Positions 1-7,536 are shown, counted from the stretch's first letter. The stretch: 13,172 bases of DNA from Selenomonas sp. (GCA_003518745.1 DOYB01000055.1:1-13172), one strand, 5' to 3'. Made by a program: numbers and translations. The notes: generated by a model from the sequence alone, not told the origin.

Positions 1-2
1 AC

Positions 3-797
3 GACAACGCCCAGGGCGAGTACTATCTTCCCGATGTGTTGGAAATCCTTCGCAAAGAGGGTGAGAAAGTCTGGGCCGTGGCAGCGGATGATTTCGAGGA
101 AACGCTTGGAATAAATTCCCGTTCGCAGCTTGCCGGGGCAGAGAAGATACTGCGTCATCGCAAGAATGAAGAACTGATGGCCAAGGGCGTTACTATAATG
201 GATCCGGCCTCGACCTTCATAGACGCTGATGTGGAAATAGGTCAGGATACGGTGATATATCCCTTCACCTGGATTGAGGGAAAGACAGTCATAGGTGAGA
301 ACTGTGTGCTGGGGCCCAACAGCCGGTTCCAGGATATGGTGATTGGGAATGAGGTTACGGCACAGTTCGTGTATGGACATGAATGTGAGGTGGCAGATGG
401 TGTCACCATGGGGCCGTACGTTCATTTGCGTCCCAACACTAAACTGGCGAAGGGCGTAAAAATCGGCAATTTTGTTGAGGTAAAGAATTCAAATATCGGA
501 GAGGGAACAAAGCTGCCGCATCTTTCCTACATCGGGGATTGCGATATGGGCGCCGGAGTCAATATGGGCTGCGGCACCATTACGGTCAATTACGATGGCA
601 AGAATAAGTTCCGTACGGTTGTAGGGGATAACGCGTTCATAGGGTGCAATACGAATCTTGTGGCGCCGGTTACCGTAGAGGATGGCGCGTATATCGGAGC
701 AGGCTCCACTATCACTAAGCGTGTTCCTAAGGACTGCTTGGCAATTGCCCGCGCTAAGCAGACAAATATTGAAGGATGGGCTGATAAGCGTAAATAA
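3..797 (+). CDS. glmU: Bifunctional UDP-GlcNAc pyrophosphorylase / GlcN-1-P acetyltransferase, C-terminal part
   Basis: Partial at the 5' side: the reading frame is open from nt 3 (DNAQGEYYLPDVL, the typical end of the uridyltransferase domain) to TAA at 795-797, giving 265 residues of a protein usually near 455. After a short linker comes the hexapeptide-repeat left-handed beta-helix that acetylates glucosamine-1-phosphate. Seen directly: repeated (I/V)G-x4 turns, the PHLSYIGD segment whose His (codon 519-521) matches the catalytic base His363 of E. coli GlmU, then the TITVNYDGKNK motif, and an ordinary C-terminus (IARAKQTNIEGWADKRK). The full protein makes UDP-GlcNAc in the cytosol for peptidoglycan. 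prs follows after 44 nt, a common glmU-prs pairing linking two nucleotide-sugar/PRPP steps. No defect is visible in the part present. Confidence 0.97.
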   Translation, partial: DNAQGEYYLPDVLEILRKEGEKVWAVAADDFEETLGINSRSQLAGAEKILRHRKNEELMAKGVTIMDPASTFIDADVEIGQDTVIYPFTWIEGKTVIGENCVLGPNSRFQDMVIGNEVTAQFVYGHECEVADGVTMGPYVHLRPNTKLAKGVKIGNFVEVKNSNIGEGTKLPHLSYIGDCDMGAGVNMGCGTITVNYDGKNKFRTVVGDNAFIGCNTNLVAPVTVEDGAYIGAGSTITKRVPKDCLAIARAKQTNIEGWADKRK

Positions 798-841
798 CCT
801 ATGTGTATTGAAGTGGTTATGTGGTATTGGAGGATTTAAAG

Positions 842-1789
842 ATGGCATTTGACACCGGGAATCTTTGCATAATGACAGGTAACGCTAATCCTGATTTGGC
901 GAAGAAGATTGCTGACCATATCGGCATCTGCCTGACTGATGTGTATGTGGGTCATTTCAACAACGGCGAGACGCAGGTCATGATTAGCGAAAGTATTCGA
1001 GGGAAGGATATTTTCATCATTCAGCCCACGTCTCAGCCGGTCAATGACAATCTTATGGAGCTGTTGATAATGGCAGATGCTTGCAAGAGAGCCTCTGCTC
1101 ATAGTGTTACCGGTGTGGTACCATATTACGCTTATGCCAGACAGGATCGCAAGACCCGTGGCAGAGAACCCATATCGGCAAAATTGGTGGCCAATCTCAT
1201 GGAAACGGCCGGACTCACCCGTGTAGTTACGGTGGATCTTCATGCGGGGCAGATTCAGGGATTCTTTGATATTCCGGTGGATCATCTGGCGGCCGCGCCT
1301 GTAATAGCAAATTATTTCCGTGCTCAGAAGTTTGAGAATGTGGTGGTGGTGTCTCCGGATCTCGGCGGTGTCACCAGGGCCCGCATATTGGCGGATCACC
1401 TTCACGCGCCTATTGCCATCATTGAAAAGCGTCGTCCGAAGCCGGGCTGTGCTGAGGTCATGAACCTTATCGGAGAGGTCAGGGGAAAGACTGCCATAAT
1501 GATTGATGACATAGTTGACACCGCAGGCTCGCTGTGTGAGGGCGCGAAGGCCTTGCAGAGCCTGGGGGCGAAGAGGATATTTGCCTCCTGCTCCCATGCT
1601 GTTTTCAGTGAACCTGCCATTCAGCGCATCAATGAATCCTTCATTGAAAAACTGATAATCACGGATACTATCGCACAGCCCCCGGAAAAGCGCTCGGATA
1701 AGATAGTGACTCTTTCTATGGCGGGGCCCATTGGGGATGTAATCATGAGGATACAGTCCCATAGGTCCGTCAGTCAATTATTCAGATAA
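842..1789 (+). CDS. prs: Ribose-phosphate pyrophosphokinase (PRPP synthetase)
   Basis: Transfers pyrophosphate from ATP to ribose-5-phosphate to make PRPP for purine, pyrimidine, histidine and NAD synthesis; cytosolic. 315 residues, the usual class I length. Visible signatures: the flexible loop YARQDRKTRGREP (residues 97-110), the metal/PRPP signature VVTVDLHAGQIQGFFDIPVDHL (about 128-149), and the ribose-phosphate loop IDDIVDTAGS (221-230). The ATG at 842 is preferred because GGAGG (829-833) lies 8 nt upstream; an in-frame GTG at 821 would add seven residues and lacks such a site. It follows glmU closely and has no terminator before the fur-type gene, so it is probably part of the same transcript. 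The loop reads KTRGREP where KARSREP is common in the family, a mild variation. Confidence 0.97.
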   Translation: MAFDTGNLCIMTGNANPDLAKKIADHIGICLTDVYVGHFNNGETQVMISESIRGKDIFIIQPTSQPVNDNLMELLIMADACKRASAHSVTGVVPYYAYARQDRKTRGREPISAKLVANLMETAGLTRVVTVDLHAGQIQGFFDIPVDHLAAAPVIANYFRAQKFENVVVVSPDLGGVTRARILADHLHAPIAIIEKRRPKPGCAEVMNLIGEVRGKTAIMIDDIVDTAGSLCEGAKALQSLGAKRIFASCSHAVFSEPAIQRINESFIEKLIITDTIAQPPEKRSDKIVTLSMAGPIGDVIMRIQSHRSVSQLFR

Positions 1790-1822
1790 TCATTGATACA
1801 GCGAAAGATTTCTCAAACCTAT

Positions 1823-1840
1823 TGGACATGTACATGTTCA
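1823..1840. promoter_or_regulatory. Near-perfect 18-bp palindrome upstream of the fur-type gene
   Basis: The core ACATGTACATGT at 1826-1837 is a perfect 12-bp palindrome; one mismatched pair further out the symmetry continues to TG...CA, giving 18 bp with a single mismatched pair. It lies 20 nt upstream of the fur-type ATG, in the 70-nt prs-fur gap. It could be an operator for the downstream regulator or another factor, but it does not resemble the classical Fur box or Per box. Alternating purine/pyrimidine symmetry can arise by chance, so the role is inference. Confidence 0.35.
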
Positions 1841-1859
1841 GTGCGCGGGAGGCGGAACC

Positions 1860-2318
1860 ATGCCAGATACTTTTACGATGGAAGACCTTCGGAAGAAATT
1901 GCAGGAACGGCAGAATAAGATGACTCCTCAGAGGAAGGAAGTGCTCCAGATATTCCTGGATCATCCCGGCGAGCATTTAAGCGCGGAGGATGTTCACGAT
2001 ATCCTTCGGGAAAGGGACTCGGATATAGGGCTTGCCACTGTTTATCGTACCTTGGATTTGTTGAGCGATCTGGGCATTTTGCTGAAGCTGAAGCTTGATG
2101 ACCGCTTCTGCAGCTATGAGATAAATACTACGGATCCGTCAGTACATCACCATCATCATCTGATCTGCACTAAATGCGATAAGATAATCGAGTTTGAGGA
2201 GGATCTGCTGGAGGATTTGGAAGAGGAAATCCAGAAGAGGCTTGGTTTCTATGTGACGAATCACGAGGTGAAGTTTTTCGGCTATTGCAAGGAGTGCAGG
2301 GAGCATCTTGAGAGTTAG
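1860..2318 (+). CDS. fur: Fur-family metal-responsive transcriptional repressor, most like Fur
   Basis: A dimeric, metal-sensing DNA-binding protein of 152 residues. The N-terminal winged helix holds MTPQRKEVLQIF (21-32), HLSAEDVHDIL (39-49) and the recognition-helix block IGLATVYRTLDLLSDLGI (56-73). The C-terminal domain has the metal-binding run HHHHH (96-100), CTKC (C103, C106) and CKEC (C143, C146); the two Cys pairs fit the structural zinc site. IGLATVYRTLDLL and EEDLLEDLEEEI follow B. subtilis Fur more closely than PerR or Zur, so Fur is the best call, but metal choice cannot be proven from sequence. ATG 1860 is backed by GGGAGG (1847-1852) with a 7-nt spacer. The gene overlaps hemZ by 11 nt, coupling an iron-type sensor to a haem enzyme. 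Confidence 0.92.
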   Translation: MPDTFTMEDLRKKLQERQNKMTPQRKEVLQIFLDHPGEHLSAEDVHDILRERDSDIGLATVYRTLDLLSDLGILLKLKLDDRFCSYEINTTDPSVHHHHHLICTKCDKIIEFEEDLLEDLEEEIQKRLGFYVTNHEVKFFGYCKECREHLES

Positions 2319-3789
2319 GGAATTTTTTCTGGACAGTCAGAAGGAAATCATAAGCAAGCTGGTGCGTGAGGTTCTGTCACTGTTCAAGGTTCAGGTGACC
2401 GAGGATGGGGAGTTTTCCTCCCTGTCCATACGGCACCGGGTCATTCGTTCGGATTCCTGTGCGCGCGTCAGCACAGAGCTTGCCCTTGTGGAGCTTGGCG
2501 GGGCAAGGCACGTTTATCTTAAAAGCGGTGTCTTGCAGGAGGATGAACGGGAATCAGCAGGCATTCATAGAATGGTGAAGCGGAATCTTTACGATATTTT
2601 CGTTAAGGATTTGGGGAAGCCCCCTGCCCCATGGGGCATACTCCATGGTGTTCGTCCCACCAAGATAGTGCATCGATGGATACGTCTGGGACTGGATGAG
2701 CCGGCAATAGTGAGACGTCTGAGGGAAGATTACAGGGCGGGTACAGAGAAGTCTGCGCTTATAACGAAGATGGCTTTTCGGCAATTGCCCTTCCTTAGAA
2801 CTTCCGATGAGAAAACCATCAGTGTCTATGTGGGGATTCCCTTTTGCTTGACAAGGTGTCTGTACTGTTCATTTCCTTCCCATGTACTGCCAAAGGAGGA
2901 GAAGCTTCGGGAGTTTATTTCTGTCCTTCGCAGGGACATTGAGACTGCAAGGGAAAGTGTTCGGCGGTACGGGTTTCGCGTCCAGAATATATATGTGGGC
3001 GGCGGAACCCCAACAAGCCTGCCGAATCTTTTTTTTGCTGAAATGCTGGAAATGGTATATAATGCATTTTATGGGCCTTCGGTGGTGGAATTCACTGTTG
3101 AGGCAGGACGTCCTGACAGTATGACAGATGAGAAGCTCAGCACAATGCTGCGTCTTGGAGTCACACGGGTCAGTGTAAATCCACAGACTATGCAGGAAAA
3201 GACCCTTGCTCGTATCGGAAGGCAGCATACCCCGGAGGATGCCGTTAGGATGTTCCATGCTCTCCGTAAGGCGGGCTTTTCGAATATCAACATGGATCTC
3301 ATATTGGGACTGCCTGGGGAGACGGCGGAGGATGTTGAGGATACCATGAAAAGGGTTCTCGCCCTTGAGCCGGATGATGTAACTCTGCACGCGCTGGCTT
3401 TGAAGCGCGGCTCCCGATTGAAGATGAATCTTGAAGACTATGAGCTCCCCTCTGATGAGGAGACCAGACGGATGTACGAGGTTGCGATGAGGTATATCCG
3501 TGAGGCAGGGATGGAGCCCTATTATCTCTATCGGCAGGGCTATATGAGCGGGCAGCTTGAGAATGTTGGATGCTGCCGAAGGGGCGCCGAGGGGATGTAC
3601 AACATCCAGATAATGGAGGAGCATCAGACGATTCTCGGCATGGGTGGCGCGGCCACCACTAAGGTAGTGGATTTTAGGGCAGGCCGCTTGAAGTCAACGT
3701 TCCACGCTAAGGATTTGATTACTTATTTGAGGGATGTTGAGTATTATATTAAAAAGCGGGATGCGCTTTTAGAAGAGGTATATGGATAA
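2308..3789 (+). CDS. hemZ: Coproporphyrinogen III dehydrogenase HemZ (radical SAM)
   Basis: Oxygen-independent oxidative decarboxylation of coproporphyrinogen III in haem synthesis. 493 residues, close to B. subtilis HemZ (about 500). Seen: an N-terminal extension of about 165 residues with HGVRPTKI (113-120), typical of HemZ rather than HemN; the radical-SAM cluster motif C180-LTR-C184-LY-C187; GGGTP (231-235) for SAM binding; and a C-terminal EPYYLYRQGYMSGQ...NVGCCRRG block. The start is TTG at 2308, inside the end of fur: AGGGAG (2298-2303) is only 4 nt upstream, and no ATG follows in the N-terminal region. The short spacer and TTG suggest modest, translationally coupled expression with fur. 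Cofactors would be a [4Fe-4S] cluster and SAM. The family is clear; whether this organism makes haem for respiration cannot be told here. Confidence 0.93.
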   Translation: MRVREFFLDSQKEIISKLVREVLSLFKVQVTEDGEFSSLSIRHRVIRSDSCARVSTELALVELGGARHVYLKSGVLQEDERESAGIHRMVKRNLYDIFVKDLGKPPAPWGILHGVRPTKIVHRWIRLGLDEPAIVRRLREDYRAGTEKSALITKMAFRQLPFLRTSDEKTISVYVGIPFCLTRCLYCSFPSHVLPKEEKLREFISVLRRDIETARESVRRYGFRVQNIYVGGGTPTSLPNLFFAEMLEMVYNAFYGPSVVEFTVEAGRPDSMTDEKLSTMLRLGVTRVSVNPQTMQEKTLARIGRQHTPEDAVRMFHALRKAGFSNINMDLILGLPGETAEDVEDTMKRVLALEPDDVTLHALALKRGSRLKMNLEDYELPSDEETRRMYEVAMRYIREAGMEPYYLYRQGYMSGQLENVGCCRRGAEGMYNIQIMEEHQTILGMGGAATTKVVDFRAGRLKSTFHAKDLITYLRDVEYYIKKRDALLEEVYG

Positions 3790-3805
3790 AGATATGGAGG
3801 CGTTG

Positions 3806-4015
3806 CGGGCTGAGTGACCGCTCGGTCTGGGAACATCCAACGCTTCGCCAAGCCGTTTTGCTAAAAGATCTTTTAGCACTTAATTAAGCATCCAAAGACG
3901 TCTAAACGCCCTTCGGTTGAACGATGACGTTTTTGGACGATTGACCGAATGCTAAAAAATCTTTCTTAACGCAAAATGCCAAAGCTTCGCTTATGGATGT
4001 CCCCAGACAGCCCCG
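3806..4015. repeat. Imperfect inverted-repeat, palindrome-rich intergenic element
   Basis: Fills most of the 317-nt hemZ-hisS gap. Outer arms: TCTGGGAACATCC (3826-3838) against GGATGTCCCCAGA (3995-4007), 12 of 13 pairing, extended outward by CGGGCTG (3806-3812) facing CAGCCCCG (4008-4015), with about 13 extra nt on the left side. Inner arms: TTTTAGCA (3871-3878) with TGCTAAAA (3950-3957), and TCCAAAGACGTC (3891-3902) with GACGTTTTTGGA (3926-3937), 11 of 12. Side hairpins also exist: GCTT/AAGC near 3843-3854 and AAGC/GCTT near 3983-3993. It looks like a non-coding, MITE-like repeat or a large structured RNA. No transposase, T-box sequence or convincing target duplication is seen. The remaining stretch 4016-4106 holds only the tandem TTTGCTC/TTTGCTT and the hisS ribosome binding site. 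Confidence 0.6.
3859..3878. repeat. Perfect 20-bp palindrome inside the intergenic element
   Basis: TGCTAAAAGATCTTTTAGCA is exactly self-complementary. As RNA it would form a local hairpin competing with the long-range pairing of its right half (3871-3878) with 3950-3957. It has no following T tract, so it is a poor intrinsic terminator. Confidence 0.7.
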
Positions 4016-4106
4016 GAGTATTTGCTCTTTGCTTTGATAACGCACAGCTAGGAGAACGGTTTTAAGGAGAAACTGGTCTCAAGATTTCAGTGTGAGGAGG
4101 ACTTTT

Positions 4107-5372
4107 ATGTTGACAAACGCGCCGCGGGGCACTAAGGATATACTGCCCGGTCAGGTGGATGCGTGGCTTTATGTGGAAGGCAAAATAAGGGATATCTGTT
4201 CCCGCTATGGCTATAAGGAAATCCGCACCCCAATGTTCGAGCATACAGAGCTCTTTCACAGGGGAATCGGTGAAGGTACCGATGTGGTGGACAAGGAAAT
4301 GTACACCTTTACGGATAGGGGTGGTAGGAGCATAACCCTTCGTCCTGAAAATACCGCGTCGGCGGTAAGGGCATATTTGCAGAACAAGCTCTACGCGGAG
4401 GCTTCTCTTGTGAAGCTGTTCTACATAGGTTCTATGTTCCGTTACGACCGTCCTCAAGCCGGCAGAATGCGGGAATTCCACCAGTTTGGCATTGAGGCTC
4501 TGGGGGATGCCAATCCTGCGGTGGACGCGGAAATCATACTGCTCGCAATAGATTTTCTGGAATCCCTGGGGTTGGAAGAGCTGGAATTGAGCCTAAACTC
4601 CGTAGGATGTCCTAAGTGCCGGGCCGCGTATCGTCAAAAACTGCAGGATTTCTTCAGGGATAAGCTTGATACCCTTTGCGGCGACTGCAAGAAGCGCTTT
4701 GACAAGAATCCAATGCGCATTCTGGATTGTAAGGCCGACGCGGATAAGGATTTCATGAAGGAGGCTCCCAAAATCACGGATTGCCTCTGTGATGAATGCA
4801 GGGAGCACTTCAATGGTGTGCAGAAGCATTTATCCTCTGTTGGAGTGGACTATCGGTTGGATTCCAGACTGGTGCGTGGGCTGGATTACTATACCAAGAC
4901 AGCCTTTGAGATCAAGTATGCTCCTCTTGGTGCCCAGAGTGCCGTGGCGGGGGGAGGCCGTTATGACGGTCTGATTGAGGAAATCGGCGGCAATCCAACT
5001 CCTGCGGTAGGTTTCGCCGTGGGACTGGAACGTGTTCTGATTGCGTTGGAAAAGCAGGGCCTTATTCCTGCGTGCGATACAGGGATTGATGCCTTTGTCG
5101 TGGCTCTGGGTGAATCCGCGGCAGCTCCGGCGTTTGAGCTGTTGACCAGGCTCCGCAGGGCAGGGCTTAAAGCAGGTATGGACTATGCGGGCCGGAGCAT
5201 GAAGGCCCAGATGAAGCAGGCGGCTAAGGCCAATGCCAGATTCGCTCTTATACTGGGGGAAGATGAGCTTCGCGAAAACTCTGTCGTATGCAGGGATATG
5301 GAGAAAAGCGAGCAGGTTAAGATTTCTTCCGGTGAAATAATTGAAAAGTTAATGTCTGAGGTGAAGGATTGA
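4107..5372 (+). CDS. hisS: Histidyl-tRNA synthetase
   Basis: Class II synthetase that charges tRNA-His with histidine; cytosolic homodimer. 421 residues, the usual bacterial length. Visible: N-terminal APRGTKDILP (5-14), LRPENTASAVRAY (78-90), motif 2 FRYDRPQAGRMREFHQFGIE (111-130), the histidine-specific LVRGLDYYTKTAFE (255-268), AGGGRYDGL (281-289), motif 3 PAVGFAVGLERVL (299-311), and a C-terminal anticodon-binding domain from about 325. ATG 4107 is chosen because AGGAGG (4095-4100) precedes it by 6 nt; GTG 4092 lies upstream of that site. The insertion domain carries eight cysteines (168, 171, 191, 194, 208, 226, 228, 231), enough for a metal site. aspS starts directly at its stop codon. 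No T-box leader is seen upstream. Confidence 0.97.
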   Translation: MLTNAPRGTKDILPGQVDAWLYVEGKIRDICSRYGYKEIRTPMFEHTELFHRGIGEGTDVVDKEMYTFTDRGGRSITLRPENTASAVRAYLQNKLYAEASLVKLFYIGSMFRYDRPQAGRMREFHQFGIEALGDANPAVDAEIILLAIDFLESLGLEELELSLNSVGCPKCRAAYRQKLQDFFRDKLDTLCGDCKKRFDKNPMRILDCKADADKDFMKEAPKITDCLCDECREHFNGVQKHLSSVGVDYRLDSRLVRGLDYYTKTAFEIKYAPLGAQSAVAGGGRYDGLIEEIGGNPTPAVGFAVGLERVLIALEKQGLIPACDTGIDAFVVALGESAAAPAFELLTRLRRAGLKAGMDYAGRSMKAQMKQAAKANARFALILGEDELRENSVVCRDMEKSEQVKISSGEIIEKLMSEVKD

Positions 5373-7172
5373 ATGGAAACTTTGAAGGGAATGAAGAGGA
5401 CCCATGTTTGCGGCGCTCTTCGCAAATCGGATGTAGATGCTGAGGTATCATTGGCAGGATGGGTGTCAAGGCGCCGTGATCACGGTGGCTTGATTTTCGT
5501 GGATATGCGTGACAGATCAGGTCTTGTGCAGGTGGTATTCGATGCTGCCGCCATGGGGGAGGAGGCCTTCCACAAGGCTGAAACCATGCGTTCTGAGTTT
5601 GTCATCGGAGTTCGTGGAAAAATTCGCGCCCGCAGCGAGGATACGATCAATCCCAATATGGAGACAGGTGAGATTGAGGTCGTTGCCACGGAGCTTCGCA
5701 TTTTGAATAAGGCAAAGACGCCGCCCTTCTATATCCAGGATGGGGTAGACGTGGACGAGATGGTGCGCCTCAAGTACCGCTATATGGATCTCCGTCGTCC
5801 TGAGATGCAGAAGAACATCATGCTCCGCCATCGTGTCACAATGATTATGCGTGATTATCTGGATAAGCACGGTTTTCTTGAAATCGAAACCCCAATGCTT
5901 TGCAAGAGCACGCCGGAAGGCGCCAGGGACTTTTTGGTTCCCAGCCGGTTGAATCCGGGCTGCTTCTACGCGCTTCCGCAGTCACCGCAGATCTTTAAGC
6001 AGCTTCTGATGGTTTCGGGCTTTGAGAAGTACTTCCAGATTGTGCGCTGCTTCAGGGACGAGGATCTCAGGGCAGACCGTCAGCCGGAATTTACTCAGCT
6101 GGATATCGAGACATCCTTCCTGGATCAGGAGGATATCCTGACTTTGATGGAAGGCCTTATCAAGGATATTTTTGAAACTACACTGGATGTGAAGGTTGAG
6201 ACTCCTTTCCGCCGCATGGAATGGGATGAGGCTATGGAGCGCTATGGCTCGGACAAGCCGGATCTCCGCTTTGATATGGAGCTCATGGATATTTCAGAGT
6301 ACGTCAAGGGTTCTGATTTCAAGGTGTTCTCCTCTGTTTTGGAGAATGGCGGACAGGTCAAGGTCATCAACGTTGAGGGCTATGCCAATATCCCGCGTCG
6401 TGAGCTGGATGGGCTCGTGCAGTACGTTCAGGGCTATGGCGCTAAGGGTCTGGCATGGATACAGTATGCCGAGGAGGGAATCAAGTCTCCCTTCAAGAAG
6501 TTCTATTCGGACGAAACCTTTGAGGAAATAAAGAAGGCAACGGGAGCAAAGACAGGGGATCTGCTCCTGGTCATTGCCGATAAGCCCCTTGTGGTGGCAC
6601 AGGCCCTAGGTGAGCTGCGTCTGGAGATGGCGCGCCGCCGCGGACTCATTGACCCTGATAAGCTCTGCTTCCTGTGGATCGTGGACTTCCCCATGTTCGA
6701 GTATGTGGAGGAGGACAAGCGCTGGAAGGCTATGCACCATCCCTTCACGGCACCAAGGGAAGAGGATGTGCAGTATCTGAAGAGCGAGCCGGGCAGGGTA
6801 AAGGCCGTTGCCTATGACATGGTGCTCAACGGCGTGGAAATCGGCGGCGGAAGCCTTCGTATCTACAACAGCGAGCTTCAGGCGAAGGTCTTTGAGGCAA
6901 TCGGACTGACTGATGAAGAAGCTCGGGCTAAGTTTGGCTTCATGATGGACGCTTTCGAGTATGGCACGCCTCCGCATGGTGGAATTGCCTTTGGTCTTGA
7001 TCGGCTTATAATGCTCATGGCAAAGCGGAAATCCATCCGTGATGTCATTGCCTTCCCGAAGACCCAGAGCGCATCGGATGTTATGAGCCATGCGCCTTCA
7101 GAGGTGGATGACAAACAGCTTAGGGAGCTTTCGATTCGCACTGCCGTAGCAGCCAAGAAGGACAAGAAATAA
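5373..7172 (+). CDS. aspS: Aspartyl-tRNA synthetase, bacterial type, probably non-discriminating
   Basis: Charges tRNA-Asp, and by inference also tRNA-Asn, with aspartate. 599 residues, normal for the bacterial type. Order: OB-fold anticodon-binding domain (about 8-110), class II catalytic core with ALPQSPQIFKQLLM (200-213) and motif 2 FRDEDLRADRQPEFTQ (227-242), the bacterial insertion domain (about 300-420), and motif 3 FGLDRLIMLMAKRKSIRDVIAFPK near the end. H37 in RRRDHGG matches His31 of Pseudomonas AspRS, a marker of enzymes that also accept tRNA-Asn; discriminating E. coli-type enzymes have Leu there. The ATG directly follows the hisS stop (TGAATG), with GAAGG (5363-5367) 5 nt upstream, so the genes are cotranscribed and probably coupled. 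A second ATG at 5391 is poorly spaced from its own AAGGG. Confidence 0.97.
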   Translation: METLKGMKRTHVCGALRKSDVDAEVSLAGWVSRRRDHGGLIFVDMRDRSGLVQVVFDAAAMGEEAFHKAETMRSEFVIGVRGKIRARSEDTINPNMETGEIEVVATELRILNKAKTPPFYIQDGVDVDEMVRLKYRYMDLRRPEMQKNIMLRHRVTMIMRDYLDKHGFLEIETPMLCKSTPEGARDFLVPSRLNPGCFYALPQSPQIFKQLLMVSGFEKYFQIVRCFRDEDLRADRQPEFTQLDIETSFLDQEDILTLMEGLIKDIFETTLDVKVETPFRRMEWDEAMERYGSDKPDLRFDMELMDISEYVKGSDFKVFSSVLENGGQVKVINVEGYANIPRRELDGLVQYVQGYGAKGLAWIQYAEEGIKSPFKKFYSDETFEEIKKATGAKTGDLLLVIADKPLVVAQALGELRLEMARRRGLIDPDKLCFLWIVDFPMFEYVEEDKRWKAMHHPFTAPREEDVQYLKSEPGRVKAVAYDMVLNGVEIGGGSLRIYNSELQAKVFEAIGLTDEEARAKFGFMMDAFEYGTPPHGGIAFGLDRLIMLMAKRKSIRDVIAFPKTQSASDVMSHAPSEVDDKQLRELSIRTAVAAKKDKK

Positions 7173-7185
7173 GAATAGACATAGA

Positions 7186-7225
7186 ATAGCAGCAGCCCAT
7201 CACTTAAGTGATGGGCTGCTGCTAT
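7186..7225. terminator. Perfect 40-bp palindrome, putative bidirectional terminator
   Basis: AGCAGCAGCCCATCACTTAA and its exact complement form a stem of about 18 bp with a TTAA loop. It lies 13 nt after the aspS stop and 2 nt from the stop of the convergent 102-aa gene. Neither side has a real T tract, so termination would rest on stem strength, or the stem may mainly protect mRNA 3' ends. Confidence 0.75.
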
Positions 7226-7227
7226 AA

Positions 7228-7536
7228 TCAATCGATATCGAAGTATTCCGGCATCTGCTTTAAATCATCGTAATCGTTTTTTACGAGGGGAGTAAGTTTC
7301 TTGGCAATATATTTTTTTGCTTTTCCCTGGGTCCTTAAATCATCAAGTTCGGTGGAAACTGACCAGGGATAGAGGGGACGTATGCCTATAGTCATATTTC
7401 CTTCCTTGTCCTGCACGCATTCCAGCCCAATCTTTTTGATTTGGCTTTCCAGGCTCAGTCCCTGAAGCTTCTTGTCCTTGATGTCGAGCTGATCTCTCAA
7501 TTCGAGAGATTCCAAGGGAATACCAAAAATTCGCAT
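7228..7536 (-). CDS. Hypothetical 102-aa protein, unrecognised
   Basis: I do not recognise the family. The gene is credible: ATG (complement of 7534-7536) is preceded by GGGAGG (complement of 7544-7549) with a 7-nt spacer, and its stop lies 2 nt from the aspS-side hairpin. The product is soluble-looking and rich in charged residues, with no signal peptide, membrane span or cysteine motif (one Cys at residue 40). The N-terminal part (MRIFGIPLESLELRDQL) and the KIGLECVQDKEGN stretch look like mixed helix and strand. The central RPLYPWSVSTELDDLRTQGKAKKYIAKKL looks like a short loop followed by a basic amphipathic helix, and the tail is acidic (YDDLKQMPEYFDID). It is transcribed divergently from the decarboxylase-like gene, so shared regulation is possible. 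No function is proposed. Confidence 0.8.
   Translation of the reverse strand: MRIFGIPLESLELRDQLDIKDKKLQGLSLESQIKKIGLECVQDKEGNMTIGIRPLYPWSVSTELDDLRTQGKAKKYIAKKLTPLVKNDYDDLKQMPEYFDID

Noticed and set aside
836..1777. Long reverse-strand ORF (313 codons) opposite prs
   Set aside because: Antisense to a clearly conserved gene, no family resemblance, odd composition; a by-product of the codon use of prs.
2869..3624. Reverse-strand ORF (251 codons) opposite hemZ
   Set aside because: Lies fully within hemZ, no ribosome site or recognisable motif.
3821..3840. tRNA-like or CRISPR-like repeat in the hemZ-hisS gap
   Set aside because: No cloverleaf with a T-arm and no regularly spaced direct repeats; only inverted repeats are present.
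3790..4106. T-box leader for hisS-aspS
   Set aside because: T-boxes are common before Firmicute synthetase genes, but no TGGNACCGCG antiterminator sequence, AGTA box or terminator stem with a T run is present; the structure here is a different inverted repeat.
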